From Bacillus sp. X1(2014) (GTDB taxonomy: Bacteria; Bacillota; Bacilli; Bacillales_B; DSM-18226), in contig NZ_VEED01000024.1 of NCBI RefSeq assembly GCF_007678255.1, forward strand, positions 1 through 64,000: a stretch of 64,000 nt of DNA, in the 5' to 3' direction. Shown here piece by piece: positions 26,319 to 42,782 of the stretch; the stretch's first letter is position 1, and the number at the start of each line of letters is the position of its first letter. The position numbers were made by a program, and so were the translations under genes. The notes beneath the pieces were generated by a model. The model ran no database searches and was not told the origin of the DNA. It worked only from the letters and a program-made list of their open reading frames with translations.

Positions 26319-26717
26319 TTACCAAACGTAAGCTAATATTTCTCCGCCGATTTGTTTTGCACGAGCTTCTTTATCTGTAATAACACCTTGTGATGTTGAT
26401 ACTAATGCGATACCAAGACCATTAAGAACGCGTGGTACCTCAGTTGATTTTGCGTAAACTCTAAGTCCAGGCTTGCTTATGCGCTTAAGACCAGTAATAA
26501 CACGTTCGTTACTAGCACCGTATTTTAAGAAGATACGGATGATACCTTGTTTGTTGTCTTCAATAAATTCGACATCACGTACGAAACCTTCGCGCTTTAA
26601 AATTTCAGCAATTTCTTTTTTCATATTAGAAGCAGGCACTTCTAACTTTTCGTGACGCACCATGTTCGCATTACGAATGCGAGTAAGCAAATCAGCAATT
26701 GGATCTGTCATGACCAT
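26319..26717 (-). CDS. rpsH: 30S ribosomal protein S8 (uS8)
   Basis: uS8 is a primary binder of the 16S central domain and in E. coli regulates the spc operon. The 132-residue product starts [18 protein letters not shown], the same length as B. subtilis S8, so I keep ATG 26717 (GGAGGT upstream) rather than the internal ATG two codons later. It contains [13 protein letters not shown]. Confidence 0.98.
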   Translation of the reverse strand: MVMTDPIADLLTRIRNANMVRHEKLEVPASNMKKEIAEILKREGFVRDVEFIEDNKQGIIRIFLKYGASNERVITGLKRISKPGLRVYAKSTEVPRVLNGLGIALVSTSQGVITDKEARAKQIGGEILAYVW

Positions 26718-26746
26718 TATTTTTACCTCCTTCCCAGACTTGGGTT

Positions 26747-26956
<210 letters not shown>

Positions 26957-27496
26957 TTACTTTTGGAATGGCATTCCAAATTGAGTTAAAAGTTCACGAG
27001 ATTCTTCATCAGTTTTTGCAGTCGTTACGATAACGATATCCATACCACGAACTTTGCTTACTTTATCGTAATCAATTTCAGGGAAGATTAATTGTTCTTT
27101 AACACCTAGAGTGTAGTTACCACGACCGTCGAATGCTTTTTTAGAAATACCACGGAAGTCACGTACACGAGGTAATGATACAGAAACTAATTTATCTAAG
27201 AATTCGTACATGCGTTCACCGCGAAGAGTAACCTTAGCGCCGATCGGCATACCTTCACGAAGACGGAAGCCAGCGATAGATTTTTTCGCACGTGTAACGA
27301 CAGGCTTTTGACCTGTAATTGTTGAAAGCTCTTCAACCGCGTTATCGAGTGCTTTTGCGTTAGCAACTGCGTCACCAACGCCCATGTTCACAACGATTTT
27401 TTCAAGTTTAGGAACTTCCATAACTGATTTATAGTTGAACTTGCTCATAAGAGCAGGAGTAACTTCTTTTACAAATTTTTCTTTTAGGCGGTTCAC
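26957..27496 (-). CDS. rplE: 50S ribosomal protein L5 (uL5)
   Basis: uL5 binds 5S rRNA and contacts P-site tRNA from the central protuberance. The 179-residue product starts [20 protein letters not shown] and ends [19 protein letters not shown] precedes it. Confidence 0.98.
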   Translation of the reverse strand: MNRLKEKFVKEVTPALMSKFNYKSVMEVPKLEKIVVNMGVGDAVANAKALDNAVEELSTITGQKPVVTRAKKSIAGFRLREGMPIGAKVTLRGERMYEFLDKLVSVSLPRVRDFRGISKKAFDGRGNYTLGVKEQLIFPEIDYDKVSKVRGMDIVIVTTAKTDEESRELLTQFGMPFQK

Positions 27497-27524
27497 TTAT
27501 AGTACCTCCCTTCTAAATTTTAAA

Positions 27525-27833
27525 CTATTTATCTAAAACTTCACCGGATTTTGCTACGCGTACTTTTTTGCCATCAACCGTTGTGGAACCTACACGAGTT
27601 GGGTTACCAGTTTTAGGGTCGATAGGCATAACGTTTGATACATGAATAGGAGCCTCAAAGCTAATAATTCCGCCTTGTGGATTCACTTGAGAAGGTTTAG
27701 AGTGTTTTTTCACAATGTTAACACCTTCAACTAGTACACGGCTATCTTTAGGATAAGCAGCTAGGATCACACCTGTTTTGCCTTTATCCTTGCCAGAAAT
27801 AACTCTGACTTGATCACCTTTTTTCACATGCAT
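27525..27833 (-). CDS. rplX: 50S ribosomal protein L24 (uL24)
   Basis: uL24 initiates 50S assembly and has a KOW motif. I start at ATG 27833 ([19 protein letters not shown], 102 residues) as in the family; the eight extra codons upstream in the frame overlap the AAGGAGG ribosome-binding site. It ends [10 protein letters not shown]. Confidence 0.97.
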   Translation of the reverse strand: MHVKKGDQVRVISGKDKGKTGVILAAYPKDSRVLVEGVNIVKKHSKPSQVNPQGGIISFEAPIHVSNVMPIDPKTGNPTRVGSTTVDGKKVRVAKSGEVLDK

Positions 27834-27869
27834 CAGTAAGCACCTCCTTAAAGGCAATTGATTTTGAAA

Positions 27870-28265
<396 letters not shown>

Positions 28266-28278
28266 TTAATCCGAACAA

Positions 28279-28542
28279 TTAAATAATAACTGCTTTTTCT
28301 ACAACTTCAACTAAACGGAAACGCTTAGTAGCTGAAAGCGGACGAGTTTCCATGATACGAACTACATCGCCGATTTTTGCTTCGTTTTGCTCATCATGAG
28401 CTTTATACTTTTTAGAATACTTAACGCGTTTACCATATAATGAATGCTTTTTGTGTGTTTCTACAAGTACTGTAACTGTTTTGTCCATCTTGTCAGAAAC
28501 AACGCGTCCTGTGTAAACTTTACGTTGGTTACGTTCACTCAT
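28279..28542 (-). CDS. rpsQ: 30S ribosomal protein S17 (uS17)
   Basis: uS17 is a primary 16S-binding OB-fold protein. The 87-residue product has [20 protein letters not shown] and ends [16 protein letters not shown] precedes ATG 28542. Confidence 0.98.
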   Translation of the reverse strand: MSERNQRKVYTGRVVSDKMDKTVTVLVETHKKHSLYGKRVKYSKKYKAHDEQNEAKIGDVVRIMETRPLSATKRFRLVEVVEKAVII

Positions 28543-28564
28543 CGTGTGAACCTCCCTTCATTAA

Positions 28565-29847
<1,283 letters not shown>

Positions 29848-29850
29848 AGC

Positions 29851-30488
<638 letters not shown>

Positions 30489-30548
30489 GAAGGAACCTCC
30501 CTTCGTGACTGTTCTACGGTTCTTTCTTTGAACCGTAGGAATATCACG

Positions 30549-31692
<1,144 letters not shown>

Positions 31693-31693
<1 letters not shown>

Positions 31694-32316
31694 TATGCAA
31701 GCACCTCCTCTACTTTTTCAACCGCTGCTTTAGTCATGATTAATTTCTCATGATTAACAACATCTAATACGTTAATTCCGTCAGCAGTTACTACTGTAAC
31801 ACCAGGAATGTTGCGTGCAGATAATGCTACATTTTCGTCAAGATCCGCAGTAACGATTAACGCTTTTTTCTCTACAGAAAGACCATTTAATACAGTCTTG
31901 AATTCTTTTGTTTTCGGAGCATCGAAAGTTAATAGATCTAACACTAAGATGTTTTCTTCTAATACTTTAGAAGAAAGTGCAGATTTGATTGCTAAACGAC
32001 GAACCTTTTTCGGTAATTTATAGCTGTAGCTGCGTGGTGTTGGACCGAATACAGTACCACCTCCGCGCCATTGTGGAGAACGGATAGACCCTTGACGAGC
32101 ACGTCCAGTTCCTTTTTGACGCCATGGCTTACGACCACCGCCGCGTACTTCAGAACGAATTTTAGTTTTATGAGTTCCTTGACGTAATGAAGCTCTTTGC
32201 ATAACAATCGCTTCGAATAATACGTGTTGGTTAGGCTCAATACCAAATACAGAATCATTAAGTTCGATATCTCCAACTTGAGACCCAGTTTGGTTTAATA
32301 ATGCTACTTTAGGCAT
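31693..32316 (-). CDS. rplD: 50S ribosomal protein L4 (uL4)
   Basis: uL4 extends a loop into the peptide tunnel and in E. coli regulates the S10 operon. I start at ATG 32316 ([15 protein letters not shown], 207 residues), with AGGAGG upstream, and not at 32361, which lies within rplC. The tunnel loop [15 protein letters not shown] is intact. Confidence 0.97.
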
Positions 32317-32344
32317 TCTTTGTTCCTCCTTTCTAAAAGGGTGA

Positions 32345-32971
32345 CTATGCTTTAATTGCACCTTTAATTTTTAATAGAGCTTTTTTAGCGCCTGGTACAT
32401 TACCTTTGATTAAAAGTAAGTTACGCTCTGTATCAACCTTAACGATTTCAAGGTTTTGTACAGTAATTTGTTCTCCGCCCATACGTCCTGGTAATAATTT
32501 ACCTTTGAAAACGCGGTTTGGAGCAACAGGTCCCATTGAACCTGGACGACGGTGATAACGAGAACCGTGAGCCATTGGGCCGCGTGATTGTCCGTGGCGT
32601 TTAATTACACCTTGGAAACCTTTACCCTTTGAGATTCCTGTTACATCTACGATATCTCCAGCAGCGAAAATATCAACTTTGACTTCTTGACCAACTTCAT
32701 AGCTTGCTAAGTCATCTCCGCGGAATTCGCGAACGAAGCGCTTAGGAGCAGTATTAGCTTTAGCAACATGTCCTTTTTCTGGTTTGTTAGCTAACTTTTC
32801 ACGTTTGTCTTCAAAACCAACTTGAACTGCAACATAACCGTCACTTTCAACTGATTTCTTTTGAAGTACTACGTTTGGAGCTACCTCAACTACAGTTACA
32901 GGAATTAAGTTACCATTACTAGCAAATACTTGAGTCATACCAATCTTTCTTCCTAAGATTCCTTTGGTCAT
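32345..32971 (-). CDS. rplC: 50S ribosomal protein L3 (uL3)
   Basis: uL3 reaches towards the peptidyl transferase centre. The 208-residue product starts [16 protein letters not shown] and has [12 protein letters not shown] in its loop. AGGAGGTG precedes ATG 32971. Confidence 0.98.
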   Translation of the reverse strand: MTKGILGRKIGMTQVFASNGNLIPVTVVEVAPNVVLQKKSVESDGYVAVQVGFEDKREKLANKPEKGHVAKANTAPKRFVREFRGDDLASYEVGQEVKVDIFAAGDIVDVTGISKGKGFQGVIKRHGQSRGPMAHGSRYHRRPGSMGPVAPNRVFKGKLLPGRMGGEQITVQNLEIVKVDTERNLLLIKGNVPGAKKALLKIKGAIKA

Positions 32972-33010
32972 TTAAGTCACACCTCCTAAATTATTTATGA
33001 TTTATTTTGA

Positions 33011-33340
<330 letters not shown>

Positions 33341-33378
33341 CTATTTTCTAAATAGACATTCTCAGTGAAAATTTCCCT

Positions 33379-33413
33379 CACACACTCGCCATGGCAAAGC
33401 GGCCGGGTGTGTC
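33379..33413 (-). promoter_or_regulatory. hairpin in the S10 operon leader
   Basis: On the minus strand ACACACCCGG...CGAGTGTGT forms a GC-rich stem in the leader about 60-95 bases before rpsJ. There is no T-run, so it is not a terminator. A role in regulation or stability is inferred. Confidence 0.4.
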
Positions 33414-33455
33414 AGCAACCTTTCACATCATCGCAGTCAAAGACCAACATTGTCT

Positions 33456-33484
33456 ATTATACATAAAACATAAAGCAAACGCAA
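33456..33484 (-). promoter_or_regulatory. SigA promoter of the S10 operon
   Basis: Minus-strand TTGCGT (33484-33479), 17-base spacer, TATAAT (33461-33456), giving a leader of about 130 bases ahead of rpsJ. Confidence 0.7.
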
Positions 33485-33759
33485 CACTTATTACAATTTT
33501 TTTCTTTATGTTTCTGTTTCGAACACTTTTCCTATTATAGCGGGTGATATTCACTTTTTCAACAGTTATTATTAAACTCCAGAAATATCCTAATTAGCAA
33601 TTGTGGTGTCATAGAACACGTGCTGGCCAGCTTCTCAAAAATCTGCTTTATATTATTCATTATATATAGTAGAAACTCGTCTTTTTAACCGGTCAAAATG
33701 TTATTTCATTGTGTATTACAGTGTGAACCCCTTTGATAAACACTAATTTTCAAAGCATG

Positions 33760-34008
33760 TTCTATAAATCCCTCTTATCAATTACATCATGTGATTCGGT
33801 GCCACTATCAGGTGTTCTATAAATCTTCTTATTGACCATAACATGTGATACAACGCTTCTTTCAAGCTTTATAAACCCTTCTTATCGACCTCATCAAGTG
33901 GTTCACTTCCCTGTCAGGCATTTTATACCCTTCTTATAACCATCATGTGTTTCACTTCCCTATCAGGCTTTTTAAACCCTTCTTATCGACCTAATCTATG
34001 ATTAAAAG
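33760..34008. repeat. degenerate tandem array of about 53 bp in the tufA-rpsJ spacer
   Basis: Five diverged units start near 33760, 33815, 33868, 33921 and 33969. The shared part is TT(C/T)TATAAACCCTTCTTAT followed by ATCATGTG and CACTTCCCTATCAGGC. They fill much of the 777-bp gap. The rest of the gap has the S10 promoter and leader, the tufA terminator and AT-rich sequence (33490-33755) in which I see no gene. B. subtilis carries ybaC here; it is absent. Confidence 0.8.
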
Positions 34009-34011
34009 ACA

Positions 34012-34042
34012 CAAAAAAAACAGATGGATCGTCATCCATCTG
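34012..34042 (-). terminator. terminator of tufA
   Basis: Minus-strand stem CAGATGGA/TCCATCTG (34042-34035, 34028-34021) with a six-base loop, followed by TTTTTTTTG. It closes the rplGB-rpsL-rpsG-fusA-tufA unit. Confidence 0.9.
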
Positions 34043-34096
34043 CTTTCATATCTTTGATCATCATCCACTTAGCACCAAAGGAGCTGCAGTTTCAAA

Positions 34097-35284
34097 TTAC
34101 TCAGTGATTGTAGTGATTGAACCTGAACCTACTGTACGTCCACCTTCACGGATTGAGAACTTAGTTCCTTCTTCGATAGCGATTGGAGCGATAAGTTCAA
34201 CAGTCATTTCGATGTGGTCGCCAGGCATAACCATTTCAGTACCTTCTGGTAACATACAAATACCAGTGATATCAGAAGTACGGAAATAGAATTGTGGACG
34301 GTAGTTTGAGAAGAATGGAGTGTGACGTCCACCCTCTTCTTTTGATAATACGTAAACTTGTGCTTTGAACTTTGTGTGTGGAGTGATTGACTTTGGTTTA
34401 GCCAATACTTGACCACGTTCGATATCTTCACGAGCTACACCACGAAGAAGGGCACCAATGTTGTCTCCTGCTTCAGCGAAGTCAAGAAGCTTACGGAACA
34501 TTTCTACACCTGTTACAGTAGTAGATTTTGGCTCTTCAGTGAAACCAACGATTTCAACTACGTCACCAACTTTAACTACACCACGCTCAACACGTCCTGT
34601 AGCAACAGTTCCACGACCAGTGATTGAGAATACATCCTCAACCGGCATCATGAATGGCTTATCAGTGTCACGAGTTGGAGTTGGAATGAACTCATCAACA
34701 GCGTTCATAAGTTCAAAGATTTTTTCTTCCCAAGCAGCTTCGCCTTCTAATGCTTTAAGAGCAGAACCTTTGATAACTGGAGTGTCATCGCCAGGGAAAT
34801 CGTATTCAGATAATAGATCACGAATTTCCATTTCTACTAATTCAAGAAGCTCTTCGTCATCAACCATATCACACTTGTTCATGAATACAACAAGGTAAGG
34901 TACGCCTACCTGACGAGAAAGAAGGATGTGCTCACGAGTTTGTGGCATTGGGCCATCAGTTGCAGATACTACAAGGATACCGCCGTCCATTTGAGCAGCA
35001 CCAGTGATCATGTTTTTAACATAGTCAGCGTGTCCTGGGCAGTCAACGTGTGCATAGTGACGGTTATCAGTTTCATACTCAACGTGTGCAGTAGAGATTG
35101 TGATACCACGTTCTTTTTCTTCCGGTGCACCATCGATTTGATCATATGCACGAGCTTCTGCTTTACCAGATTTAGCAAGTACAGAAGTGATTGCAGCAGT
35201 TAAAGTTGTTTTACCATGGTCAACGTGTCCGATTGTACCAATGTTAACGTGTGGCTTTGAACGGTCGAATTTAGCTTTACCCAT
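34097..35284 (-). CDS. tufA: elongation factor Tu
   Basis: Delivers aminoacyl-tRNA to the A site with GTP hydrolysis. The 395-residue product has G1 GHVDHGKT (18-25), the DCPGHADY switch II motif, NKCD, and the kirromycin/pulvomycin-region domains 2 and 3. AGGAGGA precedes ATG 35284. It has its own promoter besides read-through from fusA. Confidence 0.99.
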   Translation of the reverse strand: MGKAKFDRSKPHVNIGTIGHVDHGKTTLTAAITSVLAKSGKAEARAYDQIDGAPEEKERGITISTAHVEYETDNRHYAHVDCPGHADYVKNMITGAAQMDGGILVVSATDGPMPQTREHILLSRQVGVPYLVVFMNKCDMVDDEELLELVEMEIRDLLSEYDFPGDDTPVIKGSALKALEGEAAWEEKIFELMNAVDEFIPTPTRDTDKPFMMPVEDVFSITGRGTVATGRVERGVVKVGDVVEIVGFTEEPKSTTVTGVEMFRKLLDFAEAGDNIGALLRGVAREDIERGQVLAKPKSITPHTKFKAQVYVLSKEEGGRHTPFFSNYRPQFYFRTSDITGICMLPEGTEMVMPGDHIEMTVELIAPIAIEEGTKFSIREGGRTVGSGSITTITE

Positions 35285-35386
35285 TAGGAAATCCTCCTCT
35301 AAATTATAAAAATTTAATTATTATTATTTTATGTAAGCCGTGAGTAAGGTTGTCCCAAACCCACGACTTCCACTTCTTACATAGTA

Positions 35387-35415
35387 GTTATACTTTAACA
35401 AAGGATGAAAATCAA
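35387..35415 (-). promoter_or_regulatory. SigA promoter of tufA
   Basis: Minus-strand TTGATT (35415-35410), 17-base spacer, TATAAC (35392-35387), starting right at the fusA stop. A leader of about 100 bases with a partial dyad (GTCGTGGGTTTGGGAC...CACGGC) follows. Confidence 0.6.
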
Positions 35416-37497
35416 TTATTCACCTTTATTTTTTTTGATGATTTCTTCAGAAACTGATTTTGGTACTTCTTCGTAGTGATCGAAGTGCATAGAGAATACT
35501 CCACGTCCTTGAGTACTAGAACGAAGTGCAGTTGCATAACCAAACATTTCTGAAAGTGGAACCATTGATCGAACTACCTGTGCATTTCCGCGTGCTTCCA
35601 TACCTTCTACACGACCACGGCGAGCAGTGATTTGTCCCATGATATCTCCAAGATATTCTTCTGGGATAACTACTTCTACTCTCATCATCGGTTCAAGGAT
35701 TACAGGACTACACTTAGAAGCAGCATTTTTAAGTGCCATAGATGCGGCAATTTTAAACGCCATTTCAGAGGAGTCAACATCATGGTATGATCCGTCAAAT
35801 AGTCTTGCTTTAATATCAACTAGTGGATATCCAGCAAGTACACCACGTTGTAGAGCATCTTCAAGTCCAGCTTGAACTGGAGCGATGTATTCACGAGGAA
35901 CAACACCACCAACAATACCGTTTTCAAATTCGAATCCTTTTCCTTCTTCGTTAGGTGAGAATTCGATCCAAACGTGACCGTATTGTCCACGACCACCAGA
36001 TTGACGAGCGAATTTACCTTCAACTTGTGCAGAAGCACGGAAAGTTTCGCGGTAGGCAACCTGCGGAGCACCTACATTTGCTTCAACTTTAAATTCACGA
36101 CGCATACGGTCAACAATGATATCTAGGTGAAGTTCACCCATACCAGCGATGATTACTTGTCCAGTTTCCTGGTCAGTATGTGCACGGAACGTCGGATCTT
36201 CTTCTTGAAGCTTTTGCAGAGCAGTAGTCATTTTGTCTTGGTCTGCTTTTGATTTTGGTTCAACTGAAAGTTGGATTACTGGTTCAGGGAATTGCATAGA
36301 CTCTAAGATAACAAGGTTTTTCTCGTCACATAGAGTATCACCAGTAGTTGTATCTTTCAAACCTACAGCAGCAGCAATGTCACCAGCATAAACCTTTGAG
36401 ATTTCTTGACGGCTGTTTGCATGCATTTGCAGGATACGTCCGATACGTTCACGCTTGCCTTTTGTAGAGTTTTGGACATATGATCCAGACTCTAGAGTAC
36501 CAGAGTAAACGCGGAAGAACGTTAATTTACCAACATAAGGGTCAGTCATAACTTTAAATGCAAGAGCAGAAAACGGCTCTTCATCGCTTGAATGACGCTC
36601 AATAACTTCATCTTCATCATCAATAGCGTGACCTTTGATTGCAGGTACATCTAATGGAGATGGAAGGTAGTCAATAACTGCATCAAGCATTAGCTGAACA
36701 CCTTTGTTTTTGAATGCTGATCCACAGATTACTGGATAGAATTCTACATTAACAGTACCTTTACGAATTGCTGCTTTAAGCTCTTCTTTAGAGATTTCTT
36801 CTCCACCAAGGTATTTTTCCATTAATTCTTCATCTAACTCAGCAACTGCTTCGACTAACTTCTCACGGTATTCTTCAGCTTGAGCCATGTATTCTTCTGG
36901 AATCTCACGAACTTCAATGTCAGTTCCTAAGTCATTTCCGTAAAATACAGCATTCATTTCCACTAGGTCAATGATTGCTTCAAACTGATCTTCAGCACCG
37001 ATTGGTAACTGAATTGGATGTGCATTCGCTTGAAGACGGTCATGGATTGTTCCTACAGAATATAAGAAGTCAGCTCCAATTTTGTCCATCTTGTTTACGA
37101 AAACAACACGAGGTACACCGTAAGTTGTTGCTTGGCGCCATACAGTTTCAGTTTGAGGCTCAACACCAGATTGAGCATCAAGTACAGCTACTGCACCATC
37201 AAGTACACGAAGTGAACGTTCAACTTCAACTGTGAAGTCTACGTGTCCTGGTGTATCAATGATGTTTACACGATGGCCATGCCATTGTGCAGTTGTTGCT
37301 GCGGATGTGATTGTGATTCCGCGTTCTTGTTCTTGTTCCATCCAGTCCATCTGAGACGCACCTTCATGTGTTTCACCGATCTTATGGATACGGCCAGTGT
37401 AATAAAGAACACGCTCAGTGGTAGTCGTTTTACCGGCATCAATGTGAGCCATGATACCGATATTACGAGTATTTGCTAAGGAGAACTCTCTTGCCAT
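35416..37497 (-). CDS. fusA: elongation factor G
   Basis: Drives translocation and, with RRF, ribosome recycling. The 693-residue product has G1 AHIDAGKTT (17-25), [12 protein letters not shown] and the five EF-G domains. Fusidic-acid-contact regions look wild type by eye. AAGGAG lies before ATG 37497. Confidence 0.99.
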   Translation of the reverse strand: MAREFSLANTRNIGIMAHIDAGKTTTTERVLYYTGRIHKIGETHEGASQMDWMEQEQERGITITSAATTAQWHGHRVNIIDTPGHVDFTVEVERSLRVLDGAVAVLDAQSGVEPQTETVWRQATTYGVPRVVFVNKMDKIGADFLYSVGTIHDRLQANAHPIQLPIGAEDQFEAIIDLVEMNAVFYGNDLGTDIEVREIPEEYMAQAEEYREKLVEAVAELDEELMEKYLGGEEISKEELKAAIRKGTVNVEFYPVICGSAFKNKGVQLMLDAVIDYLPSPLDVPAIKGHAIDDEDEVIERHSSDEEPFSALAFKVMTDPYVGKLTFFRVYSGTLESGSYVQNSTKGKRERIGRILQMHANSRQEISKVYAGDIAAAVGLKDTTTGDTLCDEKNLVILESMQFPEPVIQLSVEPKSKADQDKMTTALQKLQEEDPTFRAHTDQETGQVIIAGMGELHLDIIVDRMRREFKVEANVGAPQVAYRETFRASAQVEGKFARQSGGRGQYGHVWIEFSPNEEGKGFEFENGIVGGVVPREYIAPVQAGLEDALQRGVLAGYPLVDIKARLFDGSYHDVDSSEMAFKIAASMALKNAASKCSPVILEPMMRVEVVIPEEYLGDIMGQITARRGRVEGMEARGNAQVVRSMVPLSEMFGYATALRSSTQGRGVFSMHFDHYEEVPKSVSEEIIKKNKGE

Positions 37498-37545
37498 TGG
37501 GTCTTTCTCCTTCCTAGTTTGAAAGTTTTTATATTGAAGGTTAGA

Positions 37546-38046
<501 letters not shown>

Positions 38047-38057
38047 TTAAGTTGTTA

Positions 38058-38480
<423 letters not shown>

Positions 38481-38581
38481 TTATGTTTCCTCCCTTCATT
38501 ATTTGTAAGCCCACACATCCAGGTGGTTCATTTTTTTGCAAAAACAAAGTTTTTGCAGACTTTCTATCTACAAAAACGCTT

Positions 38582-38830
38582 TTAGCTGATAATTGCAACA
38601 GTTGAAGCACCAACTTCAATCCCACATGCTTTTCCGAGTTTTTTCATCGAATCCACATAAAGGATAGGAACATTTATTTCAAGAGCTTCCTCAACAACTT
38701 TTGACGTTAACTTTAGATCAGCGTCGCTAGCAATGATTAACTCTCTCACATTACCTTCTTTAAGTGCCTTTACTGTTTGTTTTGTTCCTATAACGAACTT
38801 TTGTGCCTGTAATACTTTTTCATAAGACAT
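38582..38830 (-). CDS. rplGB: L7Ae-family K-turn-binding ribosomal protein (YbxF)
   Basis: The 82-residue product is a single L7Ae/L30e/S12e/Gadd45 domain (AKEGN-like [23 protein letters not shown]). B. subtilis YbxF binds kink-turn RNA. GGAGG precedes ATG 38830. It is the first gene of the str operon here, with a strong promoter directly upstream. Confidence 0.94.
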   Translation of the reverse strand: MSYEKVLQAQKFVIGTKQTVKALKEGNVRELIIASDADLKLTSKVVEEALEINVPILYVDSMKKLGKACGIEVGASTVAIIS

Positions 38831-38875
38831 CGTTCATATCCTCCAAAGTATCAGGTGAATAGGAGCACCTTTGAT

Positions 38876-38904
38876 ATAGTAACATCTTAATAAAAGGATG
38901 TCAA
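38876..38904 (-). promoter_or_regulatory. SigA promoter of the rplGB-rpsL-rpsG-fusA operon
   Basis: Minus-strand TTGACA (38904-38899), 17-base spacer, TACTAT (38881-38876), between the rpoC terminator and rplGB. Confidence 0.8.
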
Positions 38905-38921
38905 CACGACATTTAATATTT

Positions 38922-38960
38922 TCTTAAAATAAGGAATCTGCATGTTAGCAGATTCCTTAT
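38922..38960 (-). terminator. terminator of rpoB-rpoC
   Basis: Perfect 11-bp stem AAGGAATCTGC/GCAGATTCCTT (38958-38948, 38941-38931) with a six-base loop, followed on the minus strand by ATTTTAAG. The U-run is short but the stem is strong. Confidence 0.75.
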
Positions 38961-38965
38961 TTTTA

Positions 38966-41900
38966 TTAATCAATGGTCACTGTTTCTTCGGAAGTTGTAT
39001 CACGAAGGACAGGCTCAGCTTTGCGGTAACGCTGCATTCCTGTTCCAGCTGGTACAAGCTTACCAATGATAACATTTTCTTTTAAGCCAAGTAATTCATC
39101 GCGTTTGCCTTTAATGGCAGCATCTGTAAGAACCCTTGTGGTTTCTTGGAAGGATGCAGCCGATAGGAATGAATCAGTTTCAAGCGACGCTTTTGTAATA
39201 CCAAGTAATACCGGTCGTCCTGTTGCAGGCATTTTTCCTGCTAACAATGCCTTTTCGTTCGCATCAGTAAACTGGTGAATATCCAGAAGTGTACCTGGTA
39301 GTACATCTGTTTCACCCGCATCACCAACACGTACTTTACGTAACATTTGACGGACCATTACTTCCACGTGCTTATCGCCAATTTCTACCCCTTGCATACG
39401 ATAAACCTTTTGAACTTCACGCAATAAGTACTCTTGGACAGAAGTAACGTCTTTGACTCTAATTAATTCTTTCGGATCAATAGAACCTTCGGTTAATTCT
39501 TCCCCACGAGCCACGTTATCATTTACAGCCACTTTTAAGCGGGCGGTATATGGTGCATTGTATGTTCTTGATTCAACTTCACCTTGAACAACAATTTCAT
39601 GCTGGCGGTCACGGCCCTCGTTAATACCTACGACAACCCCATCAATTTCAGAAATAACCGCTTGACCTTTAGGGTTACGCGCTTCAAAAATTTCCTGGAT
39701 ACGTGGTAAACCTTGTGTAATATCGTCTCCGGCAACCCCACCAGTATGGAATGTACGCATCGTTAACTGTGTACCTGGCTCACCGATAGATTGGGCAGCG
39801 ATAATACCAACTGCTTCACCAACTTCAACCTCTTGACCTGTTGCCAGATTTCGACCATAGCATTTCTTACAAACACCATGACGAGTGTTACATGTAAACG
39901 CGGAACGAATTTTTACAGTTTCAATGCCAGCATTCACAATCGCTTCTGCCAAATCTTCTGTAATTAAACCATTTTCAGGAACGAAAACTTCTCCTGTTTC
40001 AGGATGTTTAATAGCCTTACGTGCATATCGGCCAATCAAACGTTCGTCTAATCCTTCAATGATTTCAGTGCCGTCTTTAAGGGCGCTTATTGTGAAGCCG
40101 CGGTCTGTGCCACAATCGTCTTCACGAACAATAACATCCTGGGCAACGTCAACAAGTCGACGTGTTAAATAACCAGAGTCAGCTGTCTTAAGCGCTGTAT
40201 CAGCAAGACCTTTACGGGCACCGTGTGTCGAGATAAAGTACTCTAATACTGTTAACCCTTCACGGAAACTTGATTTAATTGGTAACTCAATGATACGTCC
40301 AGCCGGGTTGGCCATCAGACCACGCATACCAGCAAGCTGCGTAAAGTTAGATGCGTTACCACGGGCTCCGGAATCACTCATCATAAAGATTGGATTCGAT
40401 TTATTCAACGATTGCATTAGTTTACCTTGAATGGTATCTTTTGCAGCACTCCAGATGGCAATTACGCGGTCGTAACGCTCATCTTCGGTAATTAGACCAC
40501 GTCTGAATTGCTTCATAACGCTATCTACTTTACCTTGTGCTTCATGAAGAATTTCCTGCTTCTCTGGAAGTACGACGATATCAGCTACACCTACAGTAAG
40601 ACCTGCTTTGGTTGAATGTTTAAATCCTAAATCCTTCATACGGTCAAGCATTTTAGACGTTTCTGTAATCTTGAAACGTTTGAACACTTCAGCAATAACA
40701 TTTCCAAGGATTTTCTTTTTAAACGGATCAATCAATGGCATCGACTGGATTTTCGCCTTAATATCTTCGCCTTTTTCAACGAAATATTTTACAGGTGTTT
40801 CAACTTCTAGATTCTGTCTAGTCGGTTCATTAATGTATGGGAATGATTTCGGCAGAATTTCATTGAAAATAAGCTTACCAACTGTAGTAATTAATAGCTT
40901 ATTATTTTGTTCTTCTGTAAAAGTTTCATTTCCTAATGAACCTGCATGCACAGCTACACGTGTATGCAAATGAACATAGCCATTTTGATACGCGAGAATT
41001 GCTTCGCTTGTATCTTTAAAGATCATACCCTCGCCGACTGCGCCTTCTCTTTCAAGAGTCAAGTAATAGTTACCTAAAACCATGTCTTGGGAAGGAGTAA
41101 CAACTGGCTTACCATCTTTAGGGTTTAAGATATTTTGTGCTGCAAGCATTAATAGTCTTGCTTCTGCTTGTGCTTCTGATGATAACGGTACGTGAACCGC
41201 CATTTGGTCACCGTCAAAATCGGCATTGTATGCAGTACATACAAGTGGATGCAGACGGATGGCCCGGCCTTCAACTAGAGTTGGTTCAAATGCTTGAATC
41301 CCTAGTCTATGAAGTGTAGGGGCACGGTTTAATAATACTGGATGCTCTTTAATGACATCTTCGAGTACATCCCAAACATCTGGAGATACTCTTTCTATTT
41401 TGCGTTTTGCAGATTTAATGTTATGTGCTAACCCTTTTTCAACTAATTCCTTCATAACGAAAGGTTTAAATAGTTCTAGTGCCATTTCTTTTGGAAGTCC
41501 ACATTGGAACATTTTCAAGTTTGGTCCTACAACGATAACCGAACGCCCTGAATAGTCAACACGCTTACCAAGCAAGTTTTGACGGAAACGGCCTTGTTTA
41601 CCTTTTAACATATGAGAAAGTGATTTCAACGGACGGTTACCCGGTCCAGTAACAGGACGTCCACGGCGGCCGTTATCAATCAAGGCATCAACAGCTTCTT
41701 GAAGCATCCGTTTTTCATTCTGAACAATAATACTTGGTGCACCTAGATCTAATAAACGTTTTAAGCGGTTATTACGGTTAATAACACGGCGATATAAATC
41801 ATTTAAGTCAGATGTTGCAAATCTCCCGCCATCCAATTGTACCATTGGACGAAGTTCTGGAGGGATAACAGGAAGAACATCAAGAATCATCCAAGATGGC

Positions 41901-42565
41901 TCATTTCCAGAACCACGGAATGCTTCTAACACTTCAAGGCGTTTGATCGCACGTGTACGACGCTGACCTTGTGCGCTTTTTAATTCCTCTTTTAAACTGT
42001 CTACTTCCTTGTCTAAATCGATATCGAAAAGAAGTTTTTTAATTGCTTCTGCACCCATGGCAGCTTGGAATTTGTTTCCGTACTTTTCACGATATGCACG
42101 ATATTCTTTTTCAGATAATAGCTGCTTCTTATCAAGAGCTGTATCTCCTGATTCCGTTACAACATAGGAAGCAAAATAAATAATCTCCTCCAAAGCTCTT
42201 GGAGACATGTCTAATACAAGACCCATCCGGCTTGGAATTCCTTTAAAGTACCATATATGTGAAACTGGCGCAGCAAGCTCAATATGCCCCATACGTTCAC
42301 GACGAACCTTTGCTCGTGTGACTTCCACACCACAGCGATCACAAACGACACCTTTATAACGGACACGCTTATACTTTCCGCAATGACATTCCCAATCCTT
42401 TGTTGGACCAAAAATACGTTCGCAGAATAAGCCGTCCTTTTCAGGCTTTAATGTACGATAGTTAATCGTTTCTGGTTTTTTGACTTCTCCGAAGGACCAT
42501 GAACGGATTTTATCCGGTGAAGCAAGACCAATCTTCATAAACTCAAAATTATTAACATCCAGCAA
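38966..42565 (-). CDS. rpoC: RNA polymerase beta' subunit
   Basis: The catalytic large subunit, 1199 residues. Motifs include the N-terminal zinc site ([20 protein letters not shown]), the catalytic NADFDGDQM with three metal-binding Asp, the bridge helix/trigger loop region, and the second zinc site [15 protein letters not shown] start at TTG 42565 ([16 protein letters not shown]) because GGGAGGT lies seven bases upstream and the B. subtilis protein starts here with the same length; the frame open to 42769 only reads through the repeat in the rpoB-rpoC spacer. Confidence 0.98.
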   Translation of the reverse strand: MLDVNNFEFMKIGLASPDKIRSWSFGEVKKPETINYRTLKPEKDGLFCERIFGPTKDWECHCGKYKRVRYKGVVCDRCGVEVTRAKVRRERMGHIELAAPVSHIWYFKGIPSRMGLVLDMSPRALEEIIYFASYVVTESGDTALDKKQLLSEKEYRAYREKYGNKFQAAMGAEAIKKLLFDIDLDKEVDSLKEELKSAQGQRRTRAIKRLEVLEAFRGSGNEPSWMILDVLPVIPPELRPMVQLDGGRFATSDLNDLYRRVINRNNRLKRLLDLGAPSIIVQNEKRMLQEAVDALIDNGRRGRPVTGPGNRPLKSLSHMLKGKQGRFRQNLLGKRVDYSGRSVIVVGPNLKMFQCGLPKEMALELFKPFVMKELVEKGLAHNIKSAKRKIERVSPDVWDVLEDVIKEHPVLLNRAPTLHRLGIQAFEPTLVEGRAIRLHPLVCTAYNADFDGDQMAVHVPLSSEAQAEARLLMLAAQNILNPKDGKPVVTPSQDMVLGNYYLTLEREGAVGEGMIFKDTSEAILAYQNGYVHLHTRVAVHAGSLGNETFTEEQNNKLLITTVGKLIFNEILPKSFPYINEPTRQNLEVETPVKYFVEKGEDIKAKIQSMPLIDPFKKKILGNVIAEVFKRFKITETSKMLDRMKDLGFKHSTKAGLTVGVADIVVLPEKQEILHEAQGKVDSVMKQFRRGLITEDERYDRVIAIWSAAKDTIQGKLMQSLNKSNPIFMMSDSGARGNASNFTQLAGMRGLMANPAGRIIELPIKSSFREGLTVLEYFISTHGARKGLADTALKTADSGYLTRRLVDVAQDVIVREDDCGTDRGFTISALKDGTEIIEGLDERLIGRYARKAIKHPETGEVFVPENGLITEDLAEAIVNAGIETVKIRSAFTCNTRHGVCKKCYGRNLATGQEVEVGEAVGIIAAQSIGEPGTQLTMRTFHTGGVAGDDITQGLPRIQEIFEARNPKGQAVISEIDGVVVGINEGRDRQHEIVVQGEVESRTYNAPYTARLKVAVNDNVARGEELTEGSIDPKELIRVKDVTSVQEYLLREVQKVYRMQGVEIGDKHVEVMVRQMLRKVRVGDAGETDVLPGTLLDIHQFTDANEKALLAGKMPATGRPVLLGITKASLETDSFLSAASFQETTRVLTDAAIKGKRDELLGLKENVIIGKLVPAGTGMQRYRKAEPVLRDTTSEETVTID

Positions 42566-42615
42566 GGGGCCTACCTCCCTTTTGATATCTCCAGGTTTTA
42601 CCCTTATCACACAAT

Positions 42616-42767
42616 AAAGCGGAAGCGCGCGTCTTAGCCCCGACAAGCATAAGACGAAATTCGCAAGAAGGCGCTCTTTGCCTTCTTGAGGATTTTGGCT
42701 TATGTCCTCGAGGGGTTGCGCGCTGCAGCTAGGGAACAATGAAAGCGGGAGCGCATGGTTGCGCTCC
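42616..42767. repeat. palindromic repeat element in the rpoB-rpoC spacer
   Basis: On the minus strand this reads GCTGCAGCGCGC...ATAAGCCAA...CAAGAAGG...CCTTCTTG...GTCTTATGCTTGTCGGGG...GCGCTTCCGCTTT, homologous to the element at 58071-58188. A separate 7-bp hairpin GGAGCGC/GCGCTCC (42767-42748) follows the rpoB stop. The whole spacer transcript can fold into large stems. No coding signal is present. Confidence 0.75.
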
Positions 42768-42782
42768 AACTAAATTATATAA

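Noticed and set aside
34409..35203. Plus-strand open frames opposite tufA and fusA
   Set aside because: They are antisense shadows of highly biased codons; translations are Ser/Thr-rich nonsense without ribosome-binding sites.
42566..42769. N-terminal extension of rpoC by 68 codons
   Set aside because: The extension is translated repeat element; a TTG at 42565 with a good ribosome-binding site gives the family's exact N-terminus.
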